Assembly: GCA_036733925.1 (NCBI GenBank)
Contig: DAIMZO010000010.1
Coordinates: 1 to 64,000, forward strand
Direction: 5' to 3'
DNA from: UBA2897 sp036733925
Lineage (GTDB): Bacteria; Bacillota; Negativicutes; Selenomonadales; Selenomonadaceae
DNA length: 64,000 nucleotides
Position 1 is the first letter of the stretch, and each line of letters begins with the position of its first letter. A model generated the notes under the pieces. That model searched no databases, was not told where the DNA came from, and saw only the letters and a list, made by a program, of their open reading frames with translations. The position numbers were made by a program, and so were the translations under genes. Below are positions 57,292-64,000 of the stretch, one piece after another.

Positions 57292-57813
57292 ATGACGCAG
57301 AAAACGGTGCCGCAGAAGAGTGTCCGACACGCCATGATCAAGGATATCCTATCGCACGAGGTCATCGAGACGCAGGACGATCTCGCGAACGCCTTGCGCG
57401 AACGCCATGTCGAGGTTACGCAGGCGACGGTATCGCGGGATATCAAAGAACTCATGCTGATCAAGATCCCAATCGGTGATGGCCGTTACCGCTACGGGGC
57501 CCCGATGAAGGAGAGCGTGATCTTCACGCGCGAGCGCGTGCGGAGGCTGTTCCAGGATACGGTCACCGGCGTGGACTGCAGCGAGAACATCATCGTTGTC
57601 AAGACGCTGCCGGGCGGCGCGAACACCGTCGCGAGCGTGCTCGACCATGCGTCCTGGGATGAGATCATCGGCACGGTCGCGGGCGATGATACAATCCTCG
57701 TCGTCGTCAAGCCGAAGGAAGCGGTGGAGGAAGTCGTCGGCCGCATCGAGGAACTCATGCGCGACGAGGGCGAGGCGGAACTCGCCAAGGGAAAAGCTTC
57801 CATCGGAAAATGA
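57292..57813 (+). CDS. argR: arginine repressor ArgR/AhrC
   Basis: A 173-residue hexameric regulator. The winged-helix N-terminus (ALRERHVEVTQATVSRDIKELMLIKI, with the SRDIKEL recognition signature) is followed by the C-terminal arginine-binding domain (VVKTLPGGANTVASVLDHASWDEIIGTVAGDDTILVVV, with GTVAGDDT). It is longer than the usual ~150 residues owing to a 20-residue tail and extra N-terminal residues. ATG 57292 follows gaggtgag. argR-recN is a long-known conserved pair. Confidence 0.95.
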   Translation: MTQKTVPQKSVRHAMIKDILSHEVIETQDDLANALRERHVEVTQATVSRDIKELMLIKIPIGDGRYRYGAPMKESVIFTRERVRRLFQDTVTGVDCSENIIVVKTLPGGANTVASVLDHASWDEIIGTVAGDDTILVVVKPKEAVEEVVGRIEELMRDEGEAELAKGKASIGK

Positions 57814-57843
57814 CGGCTAGGGAAAGCGGAGGTGAATGTCTGG

Positions 57844-59568
57844 ATGTTGAAGACGCTGACGGTATGGAATTTCGCGCTGCTCGAGCACGTACAGGTCGAG
57901 TTCGGCAGCGGGCTGAATATCCTGACCGGCGAAACCGGTGCGGGAAAGTCCATCCTGATTGATGCACTCAGCGCAATCCTCGGCGCACGCATTCCGTCGG
58001 ATATGATCCGCACCGGCTACGACTGGCTGCGCATCGAGGCCGTGTTCACGCTCGACGATGAGGCGCTCGGCCTGCACGAGATGCTGCACGAGCAGGCCAT
58101 CGACGACAGCGAGGGCGTTCTGATCGTCACGCGGCAGGTCACGCGCGGCGGGCGCAGCATGGTGCTCGTCAACGGCTGCCATGTGACGCTGGCTATCCTG
58201 AAGCAGATCGGCGCGTTCCTCGTCGATATCCACGGCCAGCACGAGAATCTGGCCCTGCTCAAAGAAGAGAACCAGTTCCGCCTGCTTGACCAGTTCGACC
58301 CGGATCTCGTCGAGACGCTCCACGCCTACCGCAAGGCCTACGATGACTGGCAGGCGAAGAAGCGCGCCTATGAGGAAAAGGAACAAGCGTCAAGGGAGTA
58401 TGCGCAGCGCCTCGATATGTTGCGCTGGCAGGACAAGGAAATCCAGGATGCGCAGCTGCAGCCGCAGGAGGACGAGAAGCTCGAGGCGGAGATTCGTAAG
58501 CTCAGCCACGCCGAGAAGATCGCGGGCTATGTCGAGGAATCCTACAATCTGCTGAACCGCGGCATGAAAGGCGGGGGCGGCGTGCTCGAGGCGCTCTCTC
58601 AGATCAAGAAGGATCTCGAGGATATGTCCCGCTATGACGATTCCCTGGCGAACGCGCGGAAGATGGTCGAGGAATCGGAGATTTCTCTGCAGGAAGCAGC
58701 CTACGAGATTCGCGATTACGGCGACTCGATGGAGTTTTCGCCGGAGAAGCTCGATAAATTGCAGCGCCGCATGGATACCATCGACAAACTGCGCCGGAAA
58801 TACGGCGCGACGGTTGCCGATGTCCTCGCACATCAGGAAAAGGTGCAAGGTGAGCTCGCGGACATCGAGAATTTCGATGACGATATCGCGGCGCTCCGCG
58901 AGGCCATCGAGGCAGCCAAGCAGGAGATGGAGCGGCGTGCGGCAGTGCTGACGGAGAAGCGGAAAAAGATTGCGGCGGAGCTCGGCGTTGCCATCGGCGA
59001 ACAAATCATGGCACTTGGCATGCCGAAAGCCCGCCTGCGCATTGCCATCGAGCAGCGTGACAGCTATACGCCGCGCGGCAAGGACAACGTGACGATGTAT
59101 TTCTCCGCGAACCCCGGTGAGGCGGAGAAGCCCCTCGCGCGCGTTGCGTCGGGTGGCGAGCTCTCGCGCATCGCGCTCGCAATCAAGACCGTCGCGGCTT
59201 CACGGGATTCTTCCGTGCCGAGCATGGTCTTCGATGAGATCGACACGGGCATCGGCGGGCGCACGGCCCAGATGGTGGCCGAGCGCATCACGATGGTCGC
59301 AAGCTTCAAGCAGGTGCTCTGCATCACGCATCTGCCGCAGATTGCCTGCATGGCCGACGTGCATCTCTACATCGCGAAGACGAGCAGCGGGGAATCGACG
59401 CAGACCGTCGTGCGGCCGCTTTCCGAGCGCGAGCAGGTGCGCGAAATCGCGCGCATGGCGTCCGGTGCCGACGCGACGACGGCCTCGATGGACAACGCGC
59501 GCGAGATGGTGCTGCACGCGAAGCAGAAAAAGTCCCGCTTCCGCGAGCAGGCACGGCAGAAGAAATAG
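57844..59568 (+). CDS. recN: DNA repair protein RecN
   Basis: SMC-like ATPase active in double-strand-break repair. The 574 residues show Walker A TGETGAGKSILIDALSAI (residues ~27-44), long coiled coils (about 150-370), the ABC signature (LARVASGGELSRIALAIK) and Walker B VFDEIDTGIGGRTAQMV (~461). ITHLPQIACMAD is the switch His. ATG 57844 is chosen; GTG 57832 is only one base after the ggag site. Confidence 0.96.
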   Translation: MLKTLTVWNFALLEHVQVEFGSGLNILTGETGAGKSILIDALSAILGARIPSDMIRTGYDWLRIEAVFTLDDEALGLHEMLHEQAIDDSEGVLIVTRQVTRGGRSMVLVNGCHVTLAILKQIGAFLVDIHGQHENLALLKEENQFRLLDQFDPDLVETLHAYRKAYDDWQAKKRAYEEKEQASREYAQRLDMLRWQDKEIQDAQLQPQEDEKLEAEIRKLSHAEKIAGYVEESYNLLNRGMKGGGGVLEALSQIKKDLEDMSRYDDSLANARKMVEESEISLQEAAYEIRDYGDSMEFSPEKLDKLQRRMDTIDKLRRKYGATVADVLAHQEKVQGELADIENFDDDIAALREAIEAAKQEMERRAAVLTEKRKKIAAELGVAIGEQIMALGMPKARLRIAIEQRDSYTPRGKDNVTMYFSANPGEAEKPLARVASGGELSRIALAIKTVAASRDSSVPSMVFDEIDTGIGGRTAQMVAERITMVASFKQVLCITHLPQIACMADVHLYIAKTSSGESTQTVVRPLSEREQVREIARMASGADATTASMDNAREMVLHAKQKKSRFREQARQKK

Positions 59569-59627
59569 GAAAAGCGCCGGGATAAAGCCGGTGCGTAAAC
59601 GCTGACGGATTATAAAGGAGCAGAAAA

Positions 59628-60188
59628 ATGGCTGAGGTAAACGATAACGACAAGGATCTGATCGAGAAAAAGCTCAAGAGCGAAAAGATTTTCGACGGGA
59701 CACTGCTGCACGTGCGCCGCGATACCGCTCTGATGCCGGATGGCAAGCAGGCGACGCGCGAATGGATCGTGCATCCAGGGGCATCGGCCGTCCTGCCAAT
59801 CCTGCCGGATGGGGAGATCATCCTCGTCCGCCAGTACCGCTACCCAATCGGCGCTGTAACCCTTGAAATCCCGGCTGGCAAGCTCGACGCACCAGACGAG
59901 GATCCGCTCGACTGCGCGAAACGCGAACTCGCCGAGGAGACGGGTTATCATGCAGAGCATATCGAGAAGATGACGACCATCGCGACGACGGTCGGCTTCT
60001 CGAACGAGAAGATTCATATTTATTCGGCGGCGGGCCTCACCCCGGGCAAGCAGAGCCTTGACCCCGACGAGTTCATCCATGTCGTCCGCGTACCGCTTGA
60101 TGAGGCCGTGGAGATGGCAAAGGACGGCCGCATCATCGATGCGAAATCAATCGTCGCCATCTTGATGGCGGCGCGGAACAGGAAATGA
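59628..60188 (+). CDS. nudF: NUDIX hydrolase, ADP-ribose pyrophosphatase type
   Basis: A 186-residue hydrolase of ADP-ribose and similar nucleoside diphosphates. The Nudix box is GKLDAPDEDPLDCAKRELAEETGY (quoted in two parts: GKLDAPDEDP, LDCAKRELAEETGY). The REL-EE-G core is intact, but there are six rather than five residues between the first Gly and the Glu, so the box has one extra residue or the acidic position is taken by the preceding Asp. VLPILPDGEIILVRQYRYPIGAVTLEIPAG is the family start strand. ATG 59628 follows aaaggag. Confidence 0.9.
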   Translation: MAEVNDNDKDLIEKKLKSEKIFDGTLLHVRRDTALMPDGKQATREWIVHPGASAVLPILPDGEIILVRQYRYPIGAVTLEIPAGKLDAPDEDPLDCAKRELAEETGYHAEHIEKMTTIATTVGFSNEKIHIYSAAGLTPGKQSLDPDEFIHVVRVPLDEAVEMAKDGRIIDAKSIVAILMAARNRK

Positions 60189-60227
60189 TCCGGAAATCGG
60201 ATTATTGTATCGGAGGGCTTACATTCT

Positions 60228-60860
60228 ATGACCAACTATATTCTGCAGCTGATTGCGGGGATACCGGGACTTATCATCGCGATGTCGGTCCATGAGTACG
60301 CGCACGCGCGCACGGCCGTCGCTTTCGGCGATTTCACGCCGAAGATGATGGGGCGCCTGACGCTGAACCCTGCCGCGCATATCGACCCGATCGGCCTGAT
60401 CATGTTGCTGATCTGCCAGTTCGGCTGGGCAAAGCCGGTCATGATCAACCCACGCAATTTCAAGGATCCGGCCCGCGACGATATCCTCGTTTCGCTCGCC
60501 GGCCCGCTGTCCAACCTGATTACGGCGTTCTTGTTCCTGCTCCTGCTGCTGATCCTGCGCACGCACGGCGTCTTGAGCGAGGGGACTTTGCTCGTCTTTT
60601 CGCTGATCGTGGAGTACAACATCGGTTTTGCCATCTTCAACTTGATCCCGGTGCCGCCGCTCGACGGTTCACATGTGCTCGTGCGGCTCCTGCCGCGGGA
60701 TCTCGCCTATAAATACGCGAGCCTTGAGCGCTACAGCTTCCTGATTCTCGTCGTGATGCTCATGACGCCAATCCTCAGCTATATCCTCGTGCCGCTCCGC
60801 GCGGTGATCTATCACCTGTTCTTCCAGATCCTCAGCCTGTTTTCCGGCATCTTGTTCTGA
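60228..60860 (+). CDS. site-2 protease (M50) family membrane peptidase
   Basis: A 210-residue intramembrane zinc protease-like protein. HEYAHARTAVAFGD near residue 20 contains the HExxH zinc motif, and NLIPVPPLDGSHVLVRLLP near 135 the NxxPxPPLDG motif with the third ligand Asp. Four or five transmembrane helices. It lacks PDZ and CBS domains, so it is a short form like those next to scpA in other Firmicutes (a usual neighbour). Substrate unknown. Confidence 0.92.
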   Translation: MTNYILQLIAGIPGLIIAMSVHEYAHARTAVAFGDFTPKMMGRLTLNPAAHIDPIGLIMLLICQFGWAKPVMINPRNFKDPARDDILVSLAGPLSNLITAFLFLLLLLILRTHGVLSEGTLLVFSLIVEYNIGFAIFNLIPVPPLDGSHVLVRLLPRDLAYKYASLERYSFLILVVMLMTPILSYILVPLRAVIYHLFFQILSLFSGILF

Positions 60861-60869
60861 CGGCGCGCG

Positions 60870-61691
60870 ATGACAAAGGCGAAGTATACGATAAAGCTCG
60901 ATGCATTCGAAGGCCCGATGGATCTGCTGATGCATCTGATCGAGAAGAACAAGATCGATATCTACAACATACCGATGGCGGAGCTCACGAGCCAGTATCT
61001 GGATTATCTGGACGCCATGCGGGAGTTCAACATGGAGATTGCGAGCTCGTTCCTCGTCATGGCGGCGACGCTGCTGCAGATCAAGTCACGCATGATGCTG
61101 CCGAAGCCGCCGAAAGAGGATGAAGAGGAGGAGACGGAGGATCCGCGGCAGGAGCTTGTGAACCGTCTGCTCGAATACCGGCGGTTCCGGCTCGTATCGC
61201 AGCTCTTCGACAGCCGTCAGGATACGCAGGAGCGCTATGTCGCCCGCGACCCGATGCCGCTGCCCGTACATCATCTGCCGCCGGACAGCCTGCCCATCAA
61301 GGCGCTTTGGGAGGCATTCCAGACGCTGCTCGTCGTCAAAGAGGAACTGACGATACCGAAGGCGCTCGTGGATCGGGAGACCTGGAACATCGAGGGCCAG
61401 ATGGAGAAGCTCCTGTCCGAGCTCAGCCGCTCGGGCGGCATGCTGCCGTTCCGCGAGGCGTTCCCGAGCGGGACGCGCGGAGAACTGATTGCGACCTTCC
61501 TCGCGCTGCTCGAGTTGCTGAAATTGCGGACGATTACAGTCCGGCAGCCGCACACGTTTGCGGAGATCGTGATTCTGGTGCGGCAGGATCACGGAGAAGA
61601 CAAGGAAAACAAGGAAAACATGGAAAACATGGAAAAGGAGGCGGAGCAAGACGCAGCAGGAACAAGAAAAAAAACGAGAATCGGAAAGTGA
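60870..61691 (+). CDS. scpA: segregation and condensation protein A
   Basis: The kleisin of the SMC-ScpA-ScpB condensin complex. The 273 residues start YTIKLDAFEGPMDLLMHLIEKNKIDIYNI, the kleisin N-terminal helical domain. SFLVMAATLLQIKSRMMLP is the segment that binds SMC, and VTFLALLELLKLR-type sequence (here IATFLALLELLKLRTI) the C-terminal winged helix. The last 30 residues are an unusual Lys/Glu/Asn-rich tail, KENKENMENMEKEAEQ and on, encoded by 9-bp repeats at 61602-61637, and lengthen it beyond the usual ~245. scpB begins immediately after or within its end. Confidence 0.95.
   Translation: MTKAKYTIKLDAFEGPMDLLMHLIEKNKIDIYNIPMAELTSQYLDYLDAMREFNMEIASSFLVMAATLLQIKSRMMLPKPPKEDEEEETEDPRQELVNRLLEYRRFRLVSQLFDSRQDTQERYVARDPMPLPVHHLPPDSLPIKALWEAFQTLLVVKEELTIPKALVDRETWNIEGQMEKLLSELSRSGGMLPFREAFPSGTRGELIATFLALLELLKLRTITVRQPHTFAEIVILVRQDHGEDKENKENMENMEKEAEQDAAGTRKKTRIGK
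61602..61637 (+). repeat. four imperfect 9-bp tandem repeats in scpA 3' end
   Basis: Units aaggaaaac, aaggaaaac, atggaaaac and atggaaaag follow without a gap. They encode alternating Lys/Met-Glu-Asn in the ScpA tail. Two of them supply ATG codons that are in the scpA frame only. Confidence 0.9.
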
Positions 61692-61761
61692 GCCGCTTCT
61701 GTCCGGCGAATCCGAGGCGAAGCAGGGGGGCGGCCTTTCGGATACGGCCCTGCTCGAGGCC

Positions 61762-62289
61762 GTGCTGTTCGCAGCCGGTGACCCCGTTCCCGCGGAACAC
61801 CTTGCAGAGATCCTGAAATGGGAGCCGTTCCATGTGCAGGAGGTCTTGCTCGCCTTGCAGAATGAGCTCGAGGGGGGCGGGCGCGGCCTGACGCTCCGGA
61901 AGGTCAGCGGCGGCTGGCAGCTCGTCACGAACCCCGCGGCCTATCCGGTGGTCAAGCGGCTCAGCGAGGTCACGGACAGGCATATCTCGGCGCCGACGAT
62001 GGAGACGCTTTCCATCATCGCATTCAAGCAACCAATCACGAAACAGGAAATCGAGCAGATTCGCGGTGTGCGCGTCGAGCGCGCCCTGCAGAAGCTGCTT
62101 GAGCTCAATTTCATCGAGGAGAACGGGCGCAAGCAGACCATCGGGCGTCCCATTCTCTACGGGACGACGGATACCTTCCTGCAGAGTTTCGGCCTCAATT
62201 CCCTCGAGGATCTGCCGCCTCTGCCGACGCGCGAAGAGGCCGCCGAGGGACTCACAGAGGAGCAGCTCTTGCTGCTCGACGACGAATAA
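61762..62289 (+). CDS. scpB: segregation and condensation protein B, start uncertain
   Basis: Winged-helix partner of ScpA. From GTG 61762 it reads LFAAGDPVPAEHLAEIL, TLRKVSGGWQLVTN, TMETLSIIAFKQPITKQEIEQIRGV (the ScpB signature) and GRPILYGTTDTFLQSFGLNSLEDLP, so the family domain is almost complete in 175 residues. Homologues usually have about 10-12 residues before this point; here the same frame continues upstream as TALLEAV and a GESEAKQGGGLSD stretch with good codon use, right through the end of scpA, but without ATG, GTG or TTG. An ACG at 61651 lies 9 bases after the strong aaggagg (61635-61641). Alternatives are an indel in the A8 run (61667-61674) or slippage. GTG 61762 is the minimum annotation. 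Confidence 0.85.
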   Translation: MLFAAGDPVPAEHLAEILKWEPFHVQEVLLALQNELEGGGRGLTLRKVSGGWQLVTNPAAYPVVKRLSEVTDRHISAPTMETLSIIAFKQPITKQEIEQIRGVRVERALQKLLELNFIEENGRKQTIGRPILYGTTDTFLQSFGLNSLEDLPPLPTREEAAEGLTEEQLLLLDDE

Positions 62290-62299
62290 GGAGAACATT

Positions 62300-64000
62300 T
62301 TGGAAAACGAGAAACGCGGCGTAGAGCTGCTCGCCCCGGCCGGCACGAAGGAAGCCTTGATCGCGGCAGTCGAGAATGGCGCGGGGGCCGTGTACCTCGC
62401 CGGCAGCCAGTTCGGCGCGCGGGCGAGTGCGGACAACTTCGATGAAGAGAATCTGCGCTGGGCCGTGCGCTTTGCGCATCTGCGCGGCGTGCGCATCAAC
62501 GTGACCGTCAATACGATTGTGCGCGACGAGGAGCTCGACGGCCTCGTGGACTATCTGCGCTTCCTCGACAGCATCGATGTCGACGCGATCCTCGTGCAGG
62601 ATCTCGGCGTCGCAAGGCTCGCGCGGCGCGTCGCGCCGAACCTCGCCCTGCACGCGAGCACGCAGATGAGCGTGCACAGCCTCGCTGGCGTACAGGCAAT
62701 GAAGGAGCTCGGCTTTTCCCGCGTCGTGCTCGCGCGCGAGGTGCCGCTCGTGGATATCCGGACGATCTGTTCGTCCTGCGATATCGAGATTGAGGTATTC
62801 ATGCACGGGGCGCTCTGCGTCTGCTATTCGGGGCAGTGCTTCATGAGCAGTATGATCGGCGGCCGCAGCGGCAACCGCGGGCGCTGCGCGCAGCCCTGCC
62901 GCCTGCCCTATGCGATGGTCGATGAGAACGGTGAGAACGTGCTCGAGGGAAAGGCCGGAAAATACCTGCTTTCGCCGCGCGACCTCAATACCATCGACCA
63001 TATCCCAGAACTCATCGAGGCGGGCATCACCTCGCTGAAGATCGAGGGGCGCATGAAGCGGCCGGAATACGTCGCGACGGTTGTCCGCACCTACCGGCAG
63101 GCGATTGACCGCTATGAGCGCGGAGAGGATTACGCGGTCTCCGACGCGCAGCATGATGCGCTGACGCAGGTATTCAACCGCGATTTCACGACGGCGTATC
63201 TCGAGAAAAATCAGGGTAAGAACATGATGAGCGACCGGCGGCCGAACAACCGCGGCCTGCTCGTCGGCCGCGTCGTTTCCTACGATTGGAAGACGGGAAA
63301 GGTCTGCCTGCACCTGTCCCGTCCGCTCGCCGTCGGCGACCAGATGGACTTCTGGGTCAAGGTCGGCGGCCGCGTCGCCGCGACCATCGGCGCGATGCAG
63401 GACAGGGACGGGAACGCCTTGCAGCGCGGAGAAGCCGGGCAGGAAGTCATCTTTTCCGTCCCGTCGCGCGTGCATCCGCACGACCGTGCGTTCAAGGTCT
63501 ACGATGCGGCGCTCATGGAGCGCGCAAAGGAGACCTTTACGTCGGGTGCCCCGGTGCGCCGCATCCCGCTCCGCGTGCGTGCCGTGGCCGCCATCGGCGA
63601 GCCGCTGAGACTCGCGGGCGAGGACGCGGATGGGAACCATGCAGAGGCACAGACTGCGTTCATCGGCGAGGCGGCGAAAAAGCGTCCATTGACCGAGGAG
63701 ACTTTGCAGAAACAGATTGCAAGGCTCGGCACCTCGGTCTTTGAGCTGGAACAGCTCGACTGCGAGATCCGCGGCGATGTCATGGTGCCTATGTCGGAGA
63801 TCAACGAGGCGCGCCGTGCCCTCGTGGAAGCGCTCGAAGAGAAGCGGCTCGAGCCGTTCCATCGGCGCGAGGCTGTTCCCACTGATGGCTGGCAGGATGA
63901 AAGGGAGCGCCGGCAGCCGCCAAAGCCGGCCCGGCTCATGGCCGCGGTCGAGACGCTCGAGCAGGCGGAGGCTGCCGTTCACGGCGGTGCGGACGGCCTG
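62300..64000 (+). CDS. peptidase U32 family protein with DUF3656, 3' end outside window
   Basis: Second U32 family protein; 567 codons are visible and it runs off the end without a stop. TTG 62300 starts it, six bases after aaggag. ELLAPAGTKEALIAAVENGAGAVYLAGSQFGAR is the N-terminal signature, followed by HASTQMSVHSLAGVQA. The Cys block EVFMHGALCVCYSGQCFMSSMIGGRSGNRGRCAQPCR lies near residues 172-208. KIEGRMKRPEYVATVVRTYRQ is the third motif, and a long C-terminal part from about 285 on matches the DUF3656-bearing branch. In E. coli that branch is represented by RlhA, which hydroxylates 23S rRNA C2501 (family knowledge). It is clearly different from the U32 gene at 45387. Confidence 0.9.
   Translation, partial: MENEKRGVELLAPAGTKEALIAAVENGAGAVYLAGSQFGARASADNFDEENLRWAVRFAHLRGVRINVTVNTIVRDEELDGLVDYLRFLDSIDVDAILVQDLGVARLARRVAPNLALHASTQMSVHSLAGVQAMKELGFSRVVLAREVPLVDIRTICSSCDIEIEVFMHGALCVCYSGQCFMSSMIGGRSGNRGRCAQPCRLPYAMVDENGENVLEGKAGKYLLSPRDLNTIDHIPELIEAGITSLKIEGRMKRPEYVATVVRTYRQAIDRYERGEDYAVSDAQHDALTQVFNRDFTTAYLEKNQGKNMMSDRRPNNRGLLVGRVVSYDWKTGKVCLHLSRPLAVGDQMDFWVKVGGRVAATIGAMQDRDGNALQRGEAGQEVIFSVPSRVHPHDRAFKVYDAALMERAKETFTSGAPVRRIPLRVRAVAAIGEPLRLAGEDADGNHAEAQTAFIGEAAKKRPLTEETLQKQIARLGTSVFELEQLDCEIRGDVMVPMSEINEARRALVEALEEKRLEPFHRREAVPTDGWQDERERRQPPKPARLMAAVETLEQAEAAVHGGADGL

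Noticed and set aside
61307..61816. 169-codon + frame spanning scpA and the start of scpB
   Set aside because: Out-of-frame reading with Arg-rich, AGG-rich codons and no family match; not the scpB N-terminus unless an indel is present.

Overview
The window reads as a chromosomal segment of a GC-rich, Gram-negative-type Firmicute, most likely in class Negativicutes (Selenomonas/Mitsuokella-like). The evidence is Firmicutes gene neighbourhoods (ireB-ruvX-DUF1292, Asp23-AmaP-DUF2273-nusB-xseAB-ispA-dxs-tlyA-nadK-argR-recN, scpA-scpB, cmk-plsC, ispH-rpsA) combined with strict-anaerobe metabolism (a single-chain pyruvate:ferredoxin oxidoreductase, flavodoxins, an FAD/Fe-S D-lactate-type dehydrogenase) and a type IV pilus/type II secretion-like locus. 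The genus is inference. No rRNA, tRNA, CRISPR array, prophage or intact transposon was recognised. Nearly all genes are on the + strand; only the ketopantoate reductase is clearly on the - strand.

Layout. 1-3150: redox cluster with two flavodoxins (the first cut by the window edge), the C-terminal stump of an alpha/beta-hydrolase, a Tat-type DUF362 protein and a DUF4405 membrane protein. 3166-6188: panE (-), a threonine aldolase with its middle deleted, and a Tat-type metallophosphoesterase. 6327-13458: a compact pilus/pseudopilus operon (PilT-like ATPase broken by an assembly gap, PilC, major pilin, short prepilin peptidase, four minor pilin-like proteins, a GspL-like protein and a PilO-like protein). 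13474-16337: aroC-aroK-aroB behind a palindromic operator candidate; aroA (25331) and aroQ (46941) lie elsewhere in the window. 16495-21845: amino-acid permease and nifJ. 21982-27985: dacF, rluB, a BaiN-like flavoprotein, aroA, cmk, plsC. 28246-36681: D-lactate-type dehydrogenase, HU, a large hybrid sensor kinase, ispH and rpsA. 36816-42224: a DUF512 radical-SAM-like protein, der, plsY, dapB, asd. 42394-49144: ireB, ruvX, DUF1292, mltG, O-methyltransferase, U32 peptidase, acylphosphatase, aroQ, pepQ, efp. 49388-64000: alkaline-shock group, nusB, xseAB, isoprenoid genes, tlyA, nadK, argR, recN, Nudix, M50 peptidase, scpA, scpB, and a second U32 peptidase running off the end.

Most of the sequence is core housekeeping in tightly packed operons with 1-30 base overlaps. 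Five of the seven shikimate-pathway enzymes, two early lysine/diaminopimelate enzymes and three isoprenoid enzymes are present. The places that deserve a second look are: the pilT break with about 84 foreign-looking bases; the scpA/scpB junction, where the scpB frame has no ordinary start codon at the expected place and an A8 run lies in the overlap; the perfect 16-base palindrome over the aro promoter; a stem-loop just ahead of the pilin gene; and two decayed genes (hydrolase, threonine aldolase). I did not find a convincing new defence or mobile system.
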